From an uncultured Sphingomonadaceae bacterium (GTDB lineage: Bacteria; Pseudomonadota; Alphaproteobacteria; Sphingomonadales; Sphingomonadaceae): DNA of 64,000 nt. Location: contig CANLBM010000008.1 of NCBI GenBank assembly GCA_947488845.1, positions 86,662-150,661 of the forward strand, written 5' to 3'. A model generated the notes under the pieces. It made no database searches, was not told the DNA's origin, and saw only the letters and a program-made list of their open reading frames with translations. How positions within the stretch are numbered: position 1 is the stretch's first letter; the number at the start of each line of letters is the position of its first letter. The position numbers and the translations under genes are program-made. This document shows positions 36,321 to 44,637 of this stretch, one piece after another.

Positions 36321-36785
36321 ATGTCAAACTCAAACGCACTTTTGGTGGCTTTGCGCCAGATTAACCGCGCGATCGATTTGCAGTCGAAGAAGCTCGAGAG
36401 AGAAACCGGACAGACGACACCACAGCTTCTACTCTTGAAGGCATTGGAAAAGGACGGTCGGGCAAAACCGTCGGTCATCGCGAAATCGGTGCATTTGTCT
36501 CATGCAACGGTGACGTCGATTGTCGATCGACTGGAAAAATCCGCAATGGTCACGCGCGAGAAAAGTGAGGATGACCGGCGTTCGGTGGAGATAGTTTTGA
36601 CCGAGAAAGGTCGAGACTGTATCGAAAATGCCCCGGAATTGCTGCAGGAAGACTTTTTGCTTTCTTTGTCACAACTCGAATCATGGGAACAGAATTTGCT
36701 GATCTCGTCGGTTCAGCGCATCGCTGTGATGATGGATGCAAACAAGCTCGAATCCGCTCCCATTCTTGAGGTGGGCGAAATCTAG
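36321..36785 (+). CDS. MarR family transcriptional regulator
   Basis: A 154-residue winged-helix regulator. Domain order: N-terminal helix (LLVALRQINRAIDLQSKKLE), TTPQLLLLKALEKDGRAKPSVIAKSVHLSHATVTSIVDRL (helix-turn-helix about residues 53-78), and the wing ekSEDDRRSVEIVLTEKG, the DDRR signature of MarR. C-terminal helices dimerise. It ends 4 bases inside the convergent proB stop region. Its spacing resembles regulators of compatible-solute genes (EctR-type), and proB and proC lie beside it, but no effector is known. Confidence 0.9.
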   Translation: MSNSNALLVALRQINRAIDLQSKKLERETGQTTPQLLLLKALEKDGRAKPSVIAKSVHLSHATVTSIVDRLEKSAMVTREKSEDDRRSVEIVLTEKGRDCIENAPELLQEDFLLSLSQLESWEQNLLISSVQRIAVMMDANKLESAPILEVGEI

Positions 36786-37948
36786 CTTTGGGGCGCGACT
36801 TCGGTCATAACCTCGTCCGCCGGCAAATCCCACGTCAGGTGGCGGTCGTCCAATACGACCATATTCTTGTCGGTAATCAGCGTGCCGAGGGTTTTGTAGC
36901 CCAATAGCTGCAACGCCGTCATCGTCGGATTCCGGGCCAGGGCCATGGTTTCATCCGACGAAAAATTGGTCAGACCTCGCGCCAGCTCGTTGCCGGATGC
37001 ATTGTATATATGGATGACATCGCCTTTGACATATGGCCCTTGAATCGAGAGCACATCTTCCCGGCCAATATTCCGTCGGCCTGATTTGAACGCTTCGGCG
37101 GTCTCCTCGGTTACCACAATGCTTCCCGCCATTTGCAGACGATCTGATAGCCAGTTGGCCCAGGCAGACTCAGGACGTTCATTGGCGAGAATTCTTGTAT
37201 GACGTCTTTCGTCATTCAACACGGACGTTACCGGATGCTCATATTCTCCATGCGCAATCCGCGTGTCGCAACCGGAATTCTGCGCCATGTGAGCCGCTTG
37301 TATCTTGGTCAGCATCCCGCCGCTACCCAGACTGCTCACCCCCTCGGTCACCGCCAGATAAGGCGAGACATCGGTTACTTCCTCGACCAGCTTAGCGCCG
37401 GGTTCCGACGGGTCTTTGTCATATAGACCATCAACCTGTGTCAGGATGATCAATTCGTCCGCCTGCAGCATTTGCGCGATTTTCGCAGACAGCCGATCAT
37501 TATCGCCCACCCGGATTTCTTCGGTCGTGATCGTGTCATTTTCGTTGATGATCGGCATGATATTGGCGTCGAGCAGCCGGTCGACCGTATTCTTGGTATT
37601 CAGAAACCGTTTACGGTCTTCCAGATCGCGCAAGGTCACCAGCACCTGTGCTATTTCAAAACTATATTCGTGAGCAACCTGCTTATAGGCATTGAGCAAG
37701 AGCGGCATACCGCACGCCGCTGCGGCCTGCTTGTCCCGCAGACCGGCCGTCTCCGGCCGCTCGCCGATCATATTCATACCAAGCGCGACGGAGCCGGACG
37801 AGCATAATATGACTTTCGCTCCGCCTTCTCGCAACCGGGCGATGTCCTCCAGCAGATTATGCATGAAAGCCCAGCGCGGAGTGAGCCGTTCTTCGTTGGC
37901 AAGCAGGCTTGAGCCGACTTTTACAACGATCGTTTTACCTTGTACCAT
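36782..37948 (-). CDS. proB: Glutamate 5-kinase
   Basis: A 388-residue kinase that phosphorylates glutamate in proline synthesis. The amino-acid-kinase domain (about residues 1-265) starts IVVKVGSSLL and has CSSGSVALG, NENDTITTEEIRVGDNDRLSA and SLGSGGMLTKIQAAHMA. A C-terminal PUA domain (about 285-375) holds GPYVKGDVIHIYNASGNELARG-type sequence. The length is that of PUA-containing ProB. proC is divergent across a 185-base AT-rich spacer; proA is not in the window. Confidence 0.95.
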   Translation of the reverse strand: MVQGKTIVVKVGSSLLANEERLTPRWAFMHNLLEDIARLREGGAKVILCSSGSVALGMNMIGERPETAGLRDKQAAAACGMPLLLNAYKQVAHEYSFEIAQVLVTLRDLEDRKRFLNTKNTVDRLLDANIMPIINENDTITTEEIRVGDNDRLSAKIAQMLQADELIILTQVDGLYDKDPSEPGAKLVEEVTDVSPYLAVTEGVSSLGSGGMLTKIQAAHMAQNSGCDTRIAHGEYEHPVTSVLNDERRHTRILANERPESAWANWLSDRLQMAGSIVVTEETAEAFKSGRRNIGREDVLSIQGPYVKGDVIHIYNASGNELARGLTNFSSDETMALARNPTMTALQLLGYKTLGTLITDKNMVVLDDRHLTWDLPADEVMTEVAPQS

Positions 37949-37973
37949 GTGACTTGATGCCCTTATTACTCAT

Positions 37974-38000
37974 CGGTGGAGGTAGGGATTGAACCTATCC
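37974..38000 (-). other. Possible tRNA 3'-end fragment in the proB-proC spacer
   Basis: On the minus strand, GGTTCAATCC flanked by a 4-5 bp stem and then CTACCTCCACC resembles the T arm and acceptor end of a tRNA or tmRNA. The rest of a cloverleaf is absent and the end is CCG rather than CCA. It could be a remnant of an integration site or chance. Confidence 0.25.
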
Positions 38001-38133
38001 AGTGCAATAATTTAGTGATCAAAACATCTGATTTTGCATGAAAGCTATGATAAGCAACCATTTGTTGACACACCTATTTTGAATACTAAGCATGCCACTC
38101 CCTCTTCATTAACACTAACATCAAGAGATTAAT

Positions 38134-38916
38134 TTGACAAAAATATTGCTTCTGGGATGCGGAAACATGGGCGGCGCGCTGCTGAAGGCATGGGCCGCAA
38201 ACACCGATCATGATTTCACCGTGGCAGACCCGGCCAGGCCCGATCTGCCGCCGGGTGTATCACAGGTTGGTTCTGTAGAGGAGCTGGGCGAGGAGATTTT
38301 TGATTATCTAATCGTCGCGCTAAAACCGCAGCTGATTGATGACGTGCTTCCCGCTTATGTGCCCCGGCTAAATCCTTCGGGTGTGATAAGTTCGATAGCA
38401 GCCGGCTATTCGGCCGAAAAATTGGCAGCCCATGCACCGGGACGGTCGGTCATCCGGATCATGCCCAACCTGCCCGCGATGATCGGCAAGGGTGTCAGCG
38501 GCCTTTATTCCCATGGCGCTGTCTCCGAAACCGCCGCCAGCGAGATAGAACGGCTCGCCTTATGTTCGGGCGAAATCGTCTGGGTGGACAGTGAAGACAT
38601 GCTGGATCGCCTGACAGCGGTGGCCGGAAGCGGCCCGGGATATGTTTTCGAGATGCTGCGCGCTTATGTCGAAGCTGCCGAACAACTCGGTTTTAGTGAG
38701 ACAGACGCCAAAAGTCTGGTTCTGGGGACAGTCCGTGGAACTTTGGAACTCGCGCTACAATCCGACCAGTCTCTGGAGAATTTGCGCACAAACGTTACCA
38801 GCAAGGGCGGCACCACCGCAGCGGGCCTCGATGCGCTGAACGGCAAGGGTGAATATTCCGAATTGATCCGCAACACCCTGCAGGCCGCCTACAAGCGCGC
38901 AACCGAACTCAGATAG
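38134..38916 (+). CDS. proC: Pyrroline-5-carboxylate reductase
   Basis: A 260-residue NAD(P)H-dependent reductase for the last step of proline synthesis. The Rossmann motif is LLGCGNMGGALL (about residues 6-17), followed by VIRIMPNLPAMIGKGVSG, TAVAGSGPGYVFEMLRA and the C-terminal NVTSKGGTTAAGLDALN active-site loop (about 210-226). The start is TTG 38134 with AAGAG 6-10 bases upstream. It is divergent from proB. Confidence 0.95.
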   Translation: MTKILLLGCGNMGGALLKAWAANTDHDFTVADPARPDLPPGVSQVGSVEELGEEIFDYLIVALKPQLIDDVLPAYVPRLNPSGVISSIAAGYSAEKLAAHAPGRSVIRIMPNLPAMIGKGVSGLYSHGAVSETAASEIERLALCSGEIVWVDSEDMLDRLTAVAGSGPGYVFEMLRAYVEAAEQLGFSETDAKSLVLGTVRGTLELALQSDQSLENLRTNVTSKGGTTAAGLDALNGKGEYSELIRNTLQAAYKRATELR

Positions 38917-38989
38917 ATAGTGCATGGACCGATAATTGTGGTTTCGGGGTTATCCGGCCATTAGTCGATGGCCTGGACAAGCTCCGGGC

Positions 38990-39394
38990 CTAATTCCCTC
39001 TGCTGGAACGTTCGTCAAACCACTGGCGCATGATCGACGCCTGGCAGCCGCTAAAACCATATGTTCCGACAACCGAACAGCTATTGGGTCGTCCTGGCCG
39101 TGCTGCCTCGTCATGGGACGCGACCGCCGAACTCCAGCCCTGTTCACCGACTTCTTCTTCTGCGGTTTCGCGAAGTTCCTTCGGGATACGGTAGCGTTCT
39201 GATTCCGGCCTTTGGGCGCAAACGACAATTTCGTCGCCCTCTGCCTCCGGGCACTTGTCTTCCCCATAGGTTACGAGAACCGAAAAACGTTCGGGCGTAT
39301 CAACTTCCGTCGACACTTCAGCACTCGCTCCTGCGCACAAGAAACAACATAGCAGTCCGGTCACGGCGGTCTTTGCAATCTTGGTTGGCACCAC
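38990..39394 (-). CDS. Exported conserved protein with CPE...EIVVCAQRPESERYRIP motif
   Basis: A 134-residue secreted protein with a signal peptide (about residues 1-25, ending AGASAE). The mature part has KCPEAEGDEIVVCAQR, then PESERYRIPKELRE (about 46-75), a motif found in many small sphingomonad exported proteins of unknown function. Four Cys in the mature part (KCP, VCA, SCS, GCQ) may form two disulfides. The start is a GTG pair at 39394, with GAAAGG about 8 bases upstream. Confidence 0.75.
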   Translation of the reverse strand: MVPTKIAKTAVTGLLCCFLCAGASAEVSTEVDTPERFSVLVTYGEDKCPEAEGDEIVVCAQRPESERYRIPKELRETAEEEVGEQGWSSAVASHDEAARPGRPNSCSVVGTYGFSGCQASIMRQWFDERSSRGN

Positions 39395-39738
39395 GGATTT
39401 GACCTTTCTATTGATCGTTATTTCTGGCGGACATTACCGGTCCGGAGTGGCGCACAGATATCCTTCCGAATGTTTAGGCCTGCTGAACGCCGAACTTTAT
39501 CGCCAGAACAAATATGCAAGCCTGAATAATGGTGCTGCCGCATTGGCCTTTGGCGAGGGACTGGTTTTGGCCATGGCAGCGGCGCCTGCACCGCAAGCTC
39601 GCGAGGGAGCATCAGCTTTTGCCGATGTCGCAAATTTCAATCGAACGAAAATATCGATTCTGGTCAAGGCTGCAGAAGAATGACTCCGTCTTGTGTTTGC
39701 ACCGGGAAATTTATCCCGGCATTCACAAGAGGATTTAT
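39395..39738. other. Divergent spacer without a supported gene
   Basis: 344 bases between the exported conserved protein and the autotransporter. A frame open at 39381-39683 (+) has no ribosome site or known motif and overlaps the neighbour's start. The stretch probably holds the divergent promoters. Confidence 0.5.
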
Positions 39739-42700
39739 ATGCGCAAATATCTACTCGCGTCGACCTGCCTGCTCGCTGTCATATCCGTCCCCGCACAGGC
39801 GGAAACGAGCATTACGACCGCGACAACCACCCCGGTCCGCACATCGACAGTCAAATCCGGTGCTGCCGACGACATAAAGATCACGTCGGCCGGTTCGATC
39901 AAGCCGACATCGGGCAGCGCCGTGACCATCGACAGCAACAACAAGCTGACCAACGAAGGTACGATAGAGATTAGCAATGCCAACAATGCCATCGGCATCC
40001 TGGCAACCGCCGGCGTTACCGGCACGATTAACAATGCTGCGTCTGGCAAGATCATCATTGATGAACCCTACACACCGACCGATTCCGACAATGACGGTGA
40101 TTTGGATGGCCCTTTTGCGATCGGAACCGGCCGGACAGGGATTGCGACGGCGGGTGCTTTCACCGGCAATATTACGAATAGCGGAACGATCACTGTCGAA
40201 GGCAATGACTCGGCGGGCATTCGTCTTGGCGGGGCATTGACCGGCAATTTTGTCCATGACGGCAAGACGAGCGTTATTGGTGACCGGGCGCTTGGCGTTG
40301 GTTTGCAGGATGTAAACGGCAATGTCCGGCTTGCAGGCACAATCACCGCGCAAGGCGTTGATGCGGTAGCGGCGCGTATCGACGGCAATGTCAACGGCGC
40401 GCTCGTGGTTCAGGGCACACTGAGCTCGAGCGGCTATCGATATACAACACCGCCGACAGATGCGTCCAAGCTTGACGCCGATGACCTGTTGCAGGGCGGA
40501 CCGGCACTGTCCGTGGAAGGAAATGTCACCGGCGGTATCATTCTCGCTGTGCCGCCAAAGGATAACAGCGCCACCGATAATGATGAAGATGACGATGGCA
40601 TCGAAGATTCGAAAGAAGGCTCTGCGCTCGTCCGTTCCTATGGCGCAGCACCGGCCATGCGTATCGGCGACACAAGCAACGCCGTGACCATTGGTCCGGT
40701 TGCCGGCACCGGCACTGGGTTCGGTCTGGTCATCGATGGCGGCATTCTGGGCAGCGGTCTCTATGCTGGCGTCGAGGCAAACGGCCTGCAAATTGGCGGG
40801 CTCGGTGGCTCGGTCACCATCCAGGGCGGTATCGGCATCGGCTCGACCGGTTCGGTAAAGGCAGCGTCAAATGGTGGATCGGCGACTGCGGTTAAATTCG
40901 GAGCCGGCGCGACCACACCAGAAGTCCGCAATGCCGGTATCATCGAGGCAACCGGCGGCAGCAGCGCGACGTCGATCAGCACCGCCGTTTCGATCGGCGC
41001 TGGCGCAAACGTCCCGACCATCCGCAACAGCGGTACCATTAGCGCCAAAGCGGGGGGAGATGATGCAACGGCCATTGCCATTGTCGACAAATCGGGCAGC
41101 CTCGGCTTGATAGAAAATAGTGGTGCAATAACTGCCACCGGCGCGCTGAAGACATCGGACCGGAACATAGCAATCGACCTGTCGGCAAATAATTCGGGCG
41201 CTATCGTTCGTCAGACTGCAGTGGCTGCCAATGCCAAAGCACCGTCCATAACCGGCGACATTCGCTTCGGCGGCGGGGACGACATGTTCGACATTGCCGA
41301 CGGCAGTGTGACGGGTAACAGCAGTTTCGGAACGGGCGACAACCGGCTTAATTTATCGGGTGATGCCACTTACAGCGGCACGGCCAGCTTTGGCGCAGGC
41401 GCGGACATACTGGCACTCGCAGGCACGTCTGTGTTTAGTGGCAGTGCCGATTTTGGCGGCGGCGCGGACATGCTGACACTTTCCGGAACATCGCGTTTTT
41501 CCGGCTCTCTGGTCAATGCGCAGGGGCTTGCGGTTTCAGTATCGGGTGGCACGTTGGATGTTACAGGCTCTACCCAGATCGCGTCCCTTGCCGTCACCGG
41601 AGAGGGCGTACTCGGCGTGACCGTTGGCGGCAACACCGACACCGCTCTGCAGATATCGGGAGGCGCAAGTTTTGCGACTGGTTCGAAACTCGCGATCAGA
41701 CTTTCCGATGTCCAAAGTGCGGAGGGCGACCATATAGTGTTGCAGGCTGGCACGCTTACAGGTGCCAGCAACTTGACGGCATCGACAACGCTTCTGCCCT
41801 TTCTCTACAAGGGTTCGCTGAGCTCAAACACCAATCAGGTCATTGTCAGTGTCGCTCGCAAGGACACCACAGAACTGGGCCTCAACCGTTCCGAAGCAAG
41901 CGGTTTTGCGGCAGCCTATGCGGCCCTGGTCGACGATGAAGATGTCGAGGATATTTTCCTGGCTATCGCCGATGGAGAACAATTCCGCAGCCAGCTCCGC
42001 CAGATGTTGCCCGAACATGAAGGTGGCCTGTTTGAAAATGTCACCTCGGGATCGCGCGCCCTCGCCCGGTTCCTTGCCGACCCCAAAGGCCCGTTCAAAG
42101 ATGAAGGCAGCTGGGGTTATTGGGTGGCTCAGGCCGGATGGGGGGTTTCCAAAAGCCTTGGCGAGACCGCCGGTTATGATGTCGGGGGCTGGGGCATATC
42201 GGCAGGTGCCGAACACAAGACCGGCATTGGCAATTTCGGAGCGTCTATCGCCTATCTGAACGGAAAGAATGGCAACGGCAGCAACAGTAACGAAATCTGG
42301 TCAAACCAGTTTGAACTGGCCAGCTATTGGCGTTTGAACACAGGAAACTGGCTCGCCCATGCCCGCATATCCGGTGCGAAAATCGCTTTTGACAGCTATC
42401 GCTATTTCAACGGCGTGGTCGGTACCGAAGAGATCACAAAGACAATGACCGCTGACTGGGATGGCACATTATGGTCAACATCCGGTGCCGTTGCCTATGA
42501 TCTGCGTTCGGGCAATCTCTCGATCCGCCCGACCGTTGCGGTAGACTATTACAAGCTGAAAGAGGATGGCTATGCCGAAACGGGTGGCGGTGACGCACTC
42601 GACCTGACCGTCGCCGAACGGAACAGCGATGAACTCGCCGTTTCGGGAACGGTAGCGCTTGGGCTCGATCTCGGCGGGATTGATCAATATGACGGCTGGT

Positions 42701-42945
42701 ACCGGTTTGAACTGGAAGGCGGTCGCAGACAGATCGTCGGTGGTTCGCTCGGCGTCACTGTCGCACAGTTTAACAATGGCACGCCTTTCACTCTTGTTCC
42801 CGAAGAACGCCAGAGCGGCTGGGTCGGCCGTTTGCGTGCCGTTGCCGGCAATTCCGGCTTTCAGGTTGGAGGAGAAATATCCGTGGAGGAACAGCAAGAT
42901 CATGCGGCAATATCAGTCCGCGCAAGCATACGGCTCGGGCTATAG
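39739..42945 (+). CDS. Large autotransporter (type V secretion) with repeat-rich passenger
   Basis: A 1068-residue autotransporter. It has a signal peptide (about residues 1-21, VPAQAE), a passenger of beta-solenoid type (about 30-750) and an autotransporter barrel (about 790-1068) ending RASIRLGL. The passenger repeats motifs such as NSGTITVEG, NAGIIEATGG, NSGTISAKAGG and NSGAITATG. It also holds acidic loops (DSDNDGDLDG and DNDEDDDGIEDS) and RTX-like units FGGGDDMFDI, FGAGADILAL and FGGGADMLTL, all suggesting calcium binding. ATG 39739 follows AAGAGGA. Sigma factor, FecR and TonB receptor genes follow. Ligand unknown. Confidence 0.9.
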   Translation: MRKYLLASTCLLAVISVPAQAETSITTATTTPVRTSTVKSGAADDIKITSAGSIKPTSGSAVTIDSNNKLTNEGTIEISNANNAIGILATAGVTGTINNAASGKIIIDEPYTPTDSDNDGDLDGPFAIGTGRTGIATAGAFTGNITNSGTITVEGNDSAGIRLGGALTGNFVHDGKTSVIGDRALGVGLQDVNGNVRLAGTITAQGVDAVAARIDGNVNGALVVQGTLSSSGYRYTTPPTDASKLDADDLLQGGPALSVEGNVTGGIILAVPPKDNSATDNDEDDDGIEDSKEGSALVRSYGAAPAMRIGDTSNAVTIGPVAGTGTGFGLVIDGGILGSGLYAGVEANGLQIGGLGGSVTIQGGIGIGSTGSVKAASNGGSATAVKFGAGATTPEVRNAGIIEATGGSSATSISTAVSIGAGANVPTIRNSGTISAKAGGDDATAIAIVDKSGSLGLIENSGAITATGALKTSDRNIAIDLSANNSGAIVRQTAVAANAKAPSITGDIRFGGGDDMFDIADGSVTGNSSFGTGDNRLNLSGDATYSGTASFGAGADILALAGTSVFSGSADFGGGADMLTLSGTSRFSGSLVNAQGLAVSVSGGTLDVTGSTQIASLAVTGEGVLGVTVGGNTDTALQISGGASFATGSKLAIRLSDVQSAEGDHIVLQAGTLTGASNLTASTTLLPFLYKGSLSSNTNQVIVSVARKDTTELGLNRSEASGFAAAYAALVDDEDVEDIFLAIADGEQFRSQLRQMLPEHEGGLFENVTSGSRALARFLADPKGPFKDEGSWGYWVAQAGWGVSKSLGETAGYDVGGWGISAGAEHKTGIGNFGASIAYLNGKNGNGSNSNEIWSNQFELASYWRLNTGNWLAHARISGAKIAFDSYRYFNGVVGTEEITKTMTADWDGTLWSTSGAVAYDLRSGNLSIRPTVAVDYYKLKEDGYAETGGGDALDLTVAERNSDELAVSGTVALGLDLGGIDQYDGWYRFELEGGRRQIVGGSLGVTVAQFNNGTPFTLVPEERQSGWVGRLRAVAGNSGFQVGGEISVEEQQDHAAISVRASIRLGL

Positions 42946-43087
42946 AGAAGTCGCCTAAGCAATACTGCAAGGGGGGAAACTTGCACCCAGTCCTGTTTTC
43001 CTCCCTTGCCTTTTATTTTGAAACAGACCGGAGAATGACATTTTTGCCACCCCTGCCTCGATCACAGTTCACCCTTGTATGCAGCTA

Positions 43088-43115
43088 TTGCGTGGTGCGA
43101 TGCGGTTGTTATATA
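43088..43115 (+). promoter_or_regulatory. Candidate promoter of the sigma factor operon
   Basis: TTGCGT at 43088 and TATATA at 43110 with a 16-base spacer, 87 bases before the sigma factor start. Seen by eye in the 256-base gap after the autotransporter gene; no terminator with a T-run was found there. Confidence 0.3.
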
Positions 43116-43201
43116 TCGCCCCGGCGGGAGGCGCACTCGATGGCTCATGCGCTAAATGGAGCATCAAGAAAACGAAGCGCCAAGGCCGAAGCGAACAATT
43201 T

Positions 43202-43723
43202 ATGACCAGAGCGGATGGAGAATCTGAGACCGCACGCGGGATGGAAGCCGTGCTGCTGGCGAATCGGGAAAAGCTGATCCGCTTTCTGGCAGCTCGTGGT
43301 GCCGGCGATAGTGCGGAAGACGTGTTTCAGGAATTGTGGGTTCACATTGCCGGATCGCCCAGCGGGCCTGTGGCTCACCCGCTTTCCTATCTCTATCGGG
43401 CTGCCAACAACCTCATGCTGGACCGTTACCGGTCTGAACGGGCTGCCGAAATGCGGGAGAAGGCCTGGGGCGAACAGGATAGCGGACGGGTTCATCCATC
43501 CATCGAACGGTCGCTCATTTCGCGAGAGGAGCTGGCCCGGGTGGATGCAACTATTGATACGCTAGGCCAACGAGCGGCGGCGGCCTTCCGCTATTTCCGA
43601 ATCGAAGGAATGAGCCAGCGCGACATAGCAGCCCGGCTTGGCGTCAGCCTGAGCACGGTCGAGGCAGATTTGCGCAAGGTCTATGCAGCGCTTGCCGCAA
43701 TAAAGGGGCAAATCGATGAGTGA
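43202..43723 (+). CDS. FecI-type ECF sigma factor
   Basis: A 173-residue ECF sigma factor. Region 2 is seen as SAEDVFQELWVHIAG and PLSYLYRAANNLMLDRYRSER (about residues 38-85). Region 4 is the helix-turn-helix GMSQRDIAARLGVSLSTVEADL (about 140-160). The FecI-type links transcription of a TonB-dependent receptor operon to a signal in the outer membrane. ATG 43202 chosen by homology; the frame is open upstream to 43079 and the ribosome site is weak. The stop lies 8 bases into fecR. Confidence 0.88.
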   Translation: MTRADGESETARGMEAVLLANREKLIRFLAARGAGDSAEDVFQELWVHIAGSPSGPVAHPLSYLYRAANNLMLDRYRSERAAEMREKAWGEQDSGRVHPSIERSLISREELARVDATIDTLGQRAAAAFRYFRIEGMSQRDIAARLGVSLSTVEADLRKVYAALAAIKGQIDE

Positions 43724-44636
43724 TGACATGCCTTTTACGGTTGAAGCACAAGCAATTGACTGGGTGGTTCGACAGCGGGATCCTGCATTTGACGATTGGG
43801 AAAGCTTCAGCGCATGGCTGGAGCTCGGCCCGGATCATGCGGCCATCTATGACCGGCTTGCCAGCCTCGATGCGGATCTGGACGATCTGCCACACCCTGT
43901 CGAGGAAAGCGCAAATCCGGAACCGCCCATGATTGCCAGCCGCAGGACATGGCTTGGTGGCGCGATCGCCGCGGCGCTGGTCGGGATTGTCGGCTTCTCT
44001 TTGCTCGACAGCGGCGCCACCCGCATCAAGACCGATGCTGGAGAGCACCGGACAGTAGCGCTCGCAGATGGATCACGGATCGAGATCAATGGTGGGACAA
44101 TAGTGGAGCTGGACGAGGACCGGCCACGTTTTGCCCGGCTCGAAAGTGGCGAAGCGATGTTTCATGTCGTTCACCGGGAAGGCGATCCGTTCATGGTCGA
44201 GGCAGGCAAGGCAAGGCTTGTCGATATGGGAACGGCCTTCAATGTCATCCGTAGGCGCGATGCGTTGAGTGTTGCCGTTTCGGAAGGTCTCGTGCTCTAC
44301 AATCCCGATCGGGAAAATATCCGGCTGAATGCCGGCTATGGCATCGAAGTATCGGATTCAGGTGGCCGTCCCAGAGTACAGGCGGTCGCCACTCACAGCA
44401 TCGGCAGCTGGCGCAAGGGACAGCTTGTCTACAATGGTGCGTCGATCGCGGAAGTCGCCGAGGATCTGGGCAGAACGGCCGGCCTGAAAATCTCTGTCTC
44501 GCCCAATGTCGCCGCCCTTCCCTTCCGTGGCGCACTGCTTGTCAGCGATGACAAGGAGCGGGTGATTGACGATCTGACAGCCCTGGCAGGCATTCGTGCA
44601 GAAAGACAAACGGAAGGATGGTTGCTAACCCGCTAA
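43716..44636 (+). CDS. FecR family anti-sigma/signal transducer
   Basis: A 306-residue inner-membrane regulator. The cytoplasmic N-terminal part (about residues 5-65) includes the FecR N-terminal block QAIDWVVRQRDPAFDDWESF...WL. One membrane helix lies at about 77-95 (GGAIAAALVGIVGFSLL). The periplasmic FecR domain (about 100-215) has TVALADGSRIEINGGT, and the C-terminal part shows SWRKGQLVYNGASIAEV. It would bind the sigma factor inside and the STN domain of the receptor outside. It overlaps the sigma gene and precedes the receptor by one base. Confidence 0.9.
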   Translation: MSDDMPFTVEAQAIDWVVRQRDPAFDDWESFSAWLELGPDHAAIYDRLASLDADLDDLPHPVEESANPEPPMIASRRTWLGGAIAAALVGIVGFSLLDSGATRIKTDAGEHRTVALADGSRIEINGGTIVELDEDRPRFARLESGEAMFHVVHREGDPFMVEAGKARLVDMGTAFNVIRRRDALSVAVSEGLVLYNPDRENIRLNAGYGIEVSDSGGRPRVQAVATHSIGSWRKGQLVYNGASIAEVAEDLGRTAGLKISVSPNVAALPFRGALLVSDDKERVIDDLTALAGIRAERQTEGWLLTR

Positions 44637-44637
44637 G

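Noticed and set aside
39381..39683. Rightward 100-codon frame before the autotransporter
   Set aside because: Overlaps the start of the exported conserved protein, no ribosome site and no motif.
42966..42985. Hairpin TGCAAG...CTTGCA after the autotransporter as a terminator
   Set aside because: Only six base pairs and no run of T after it.
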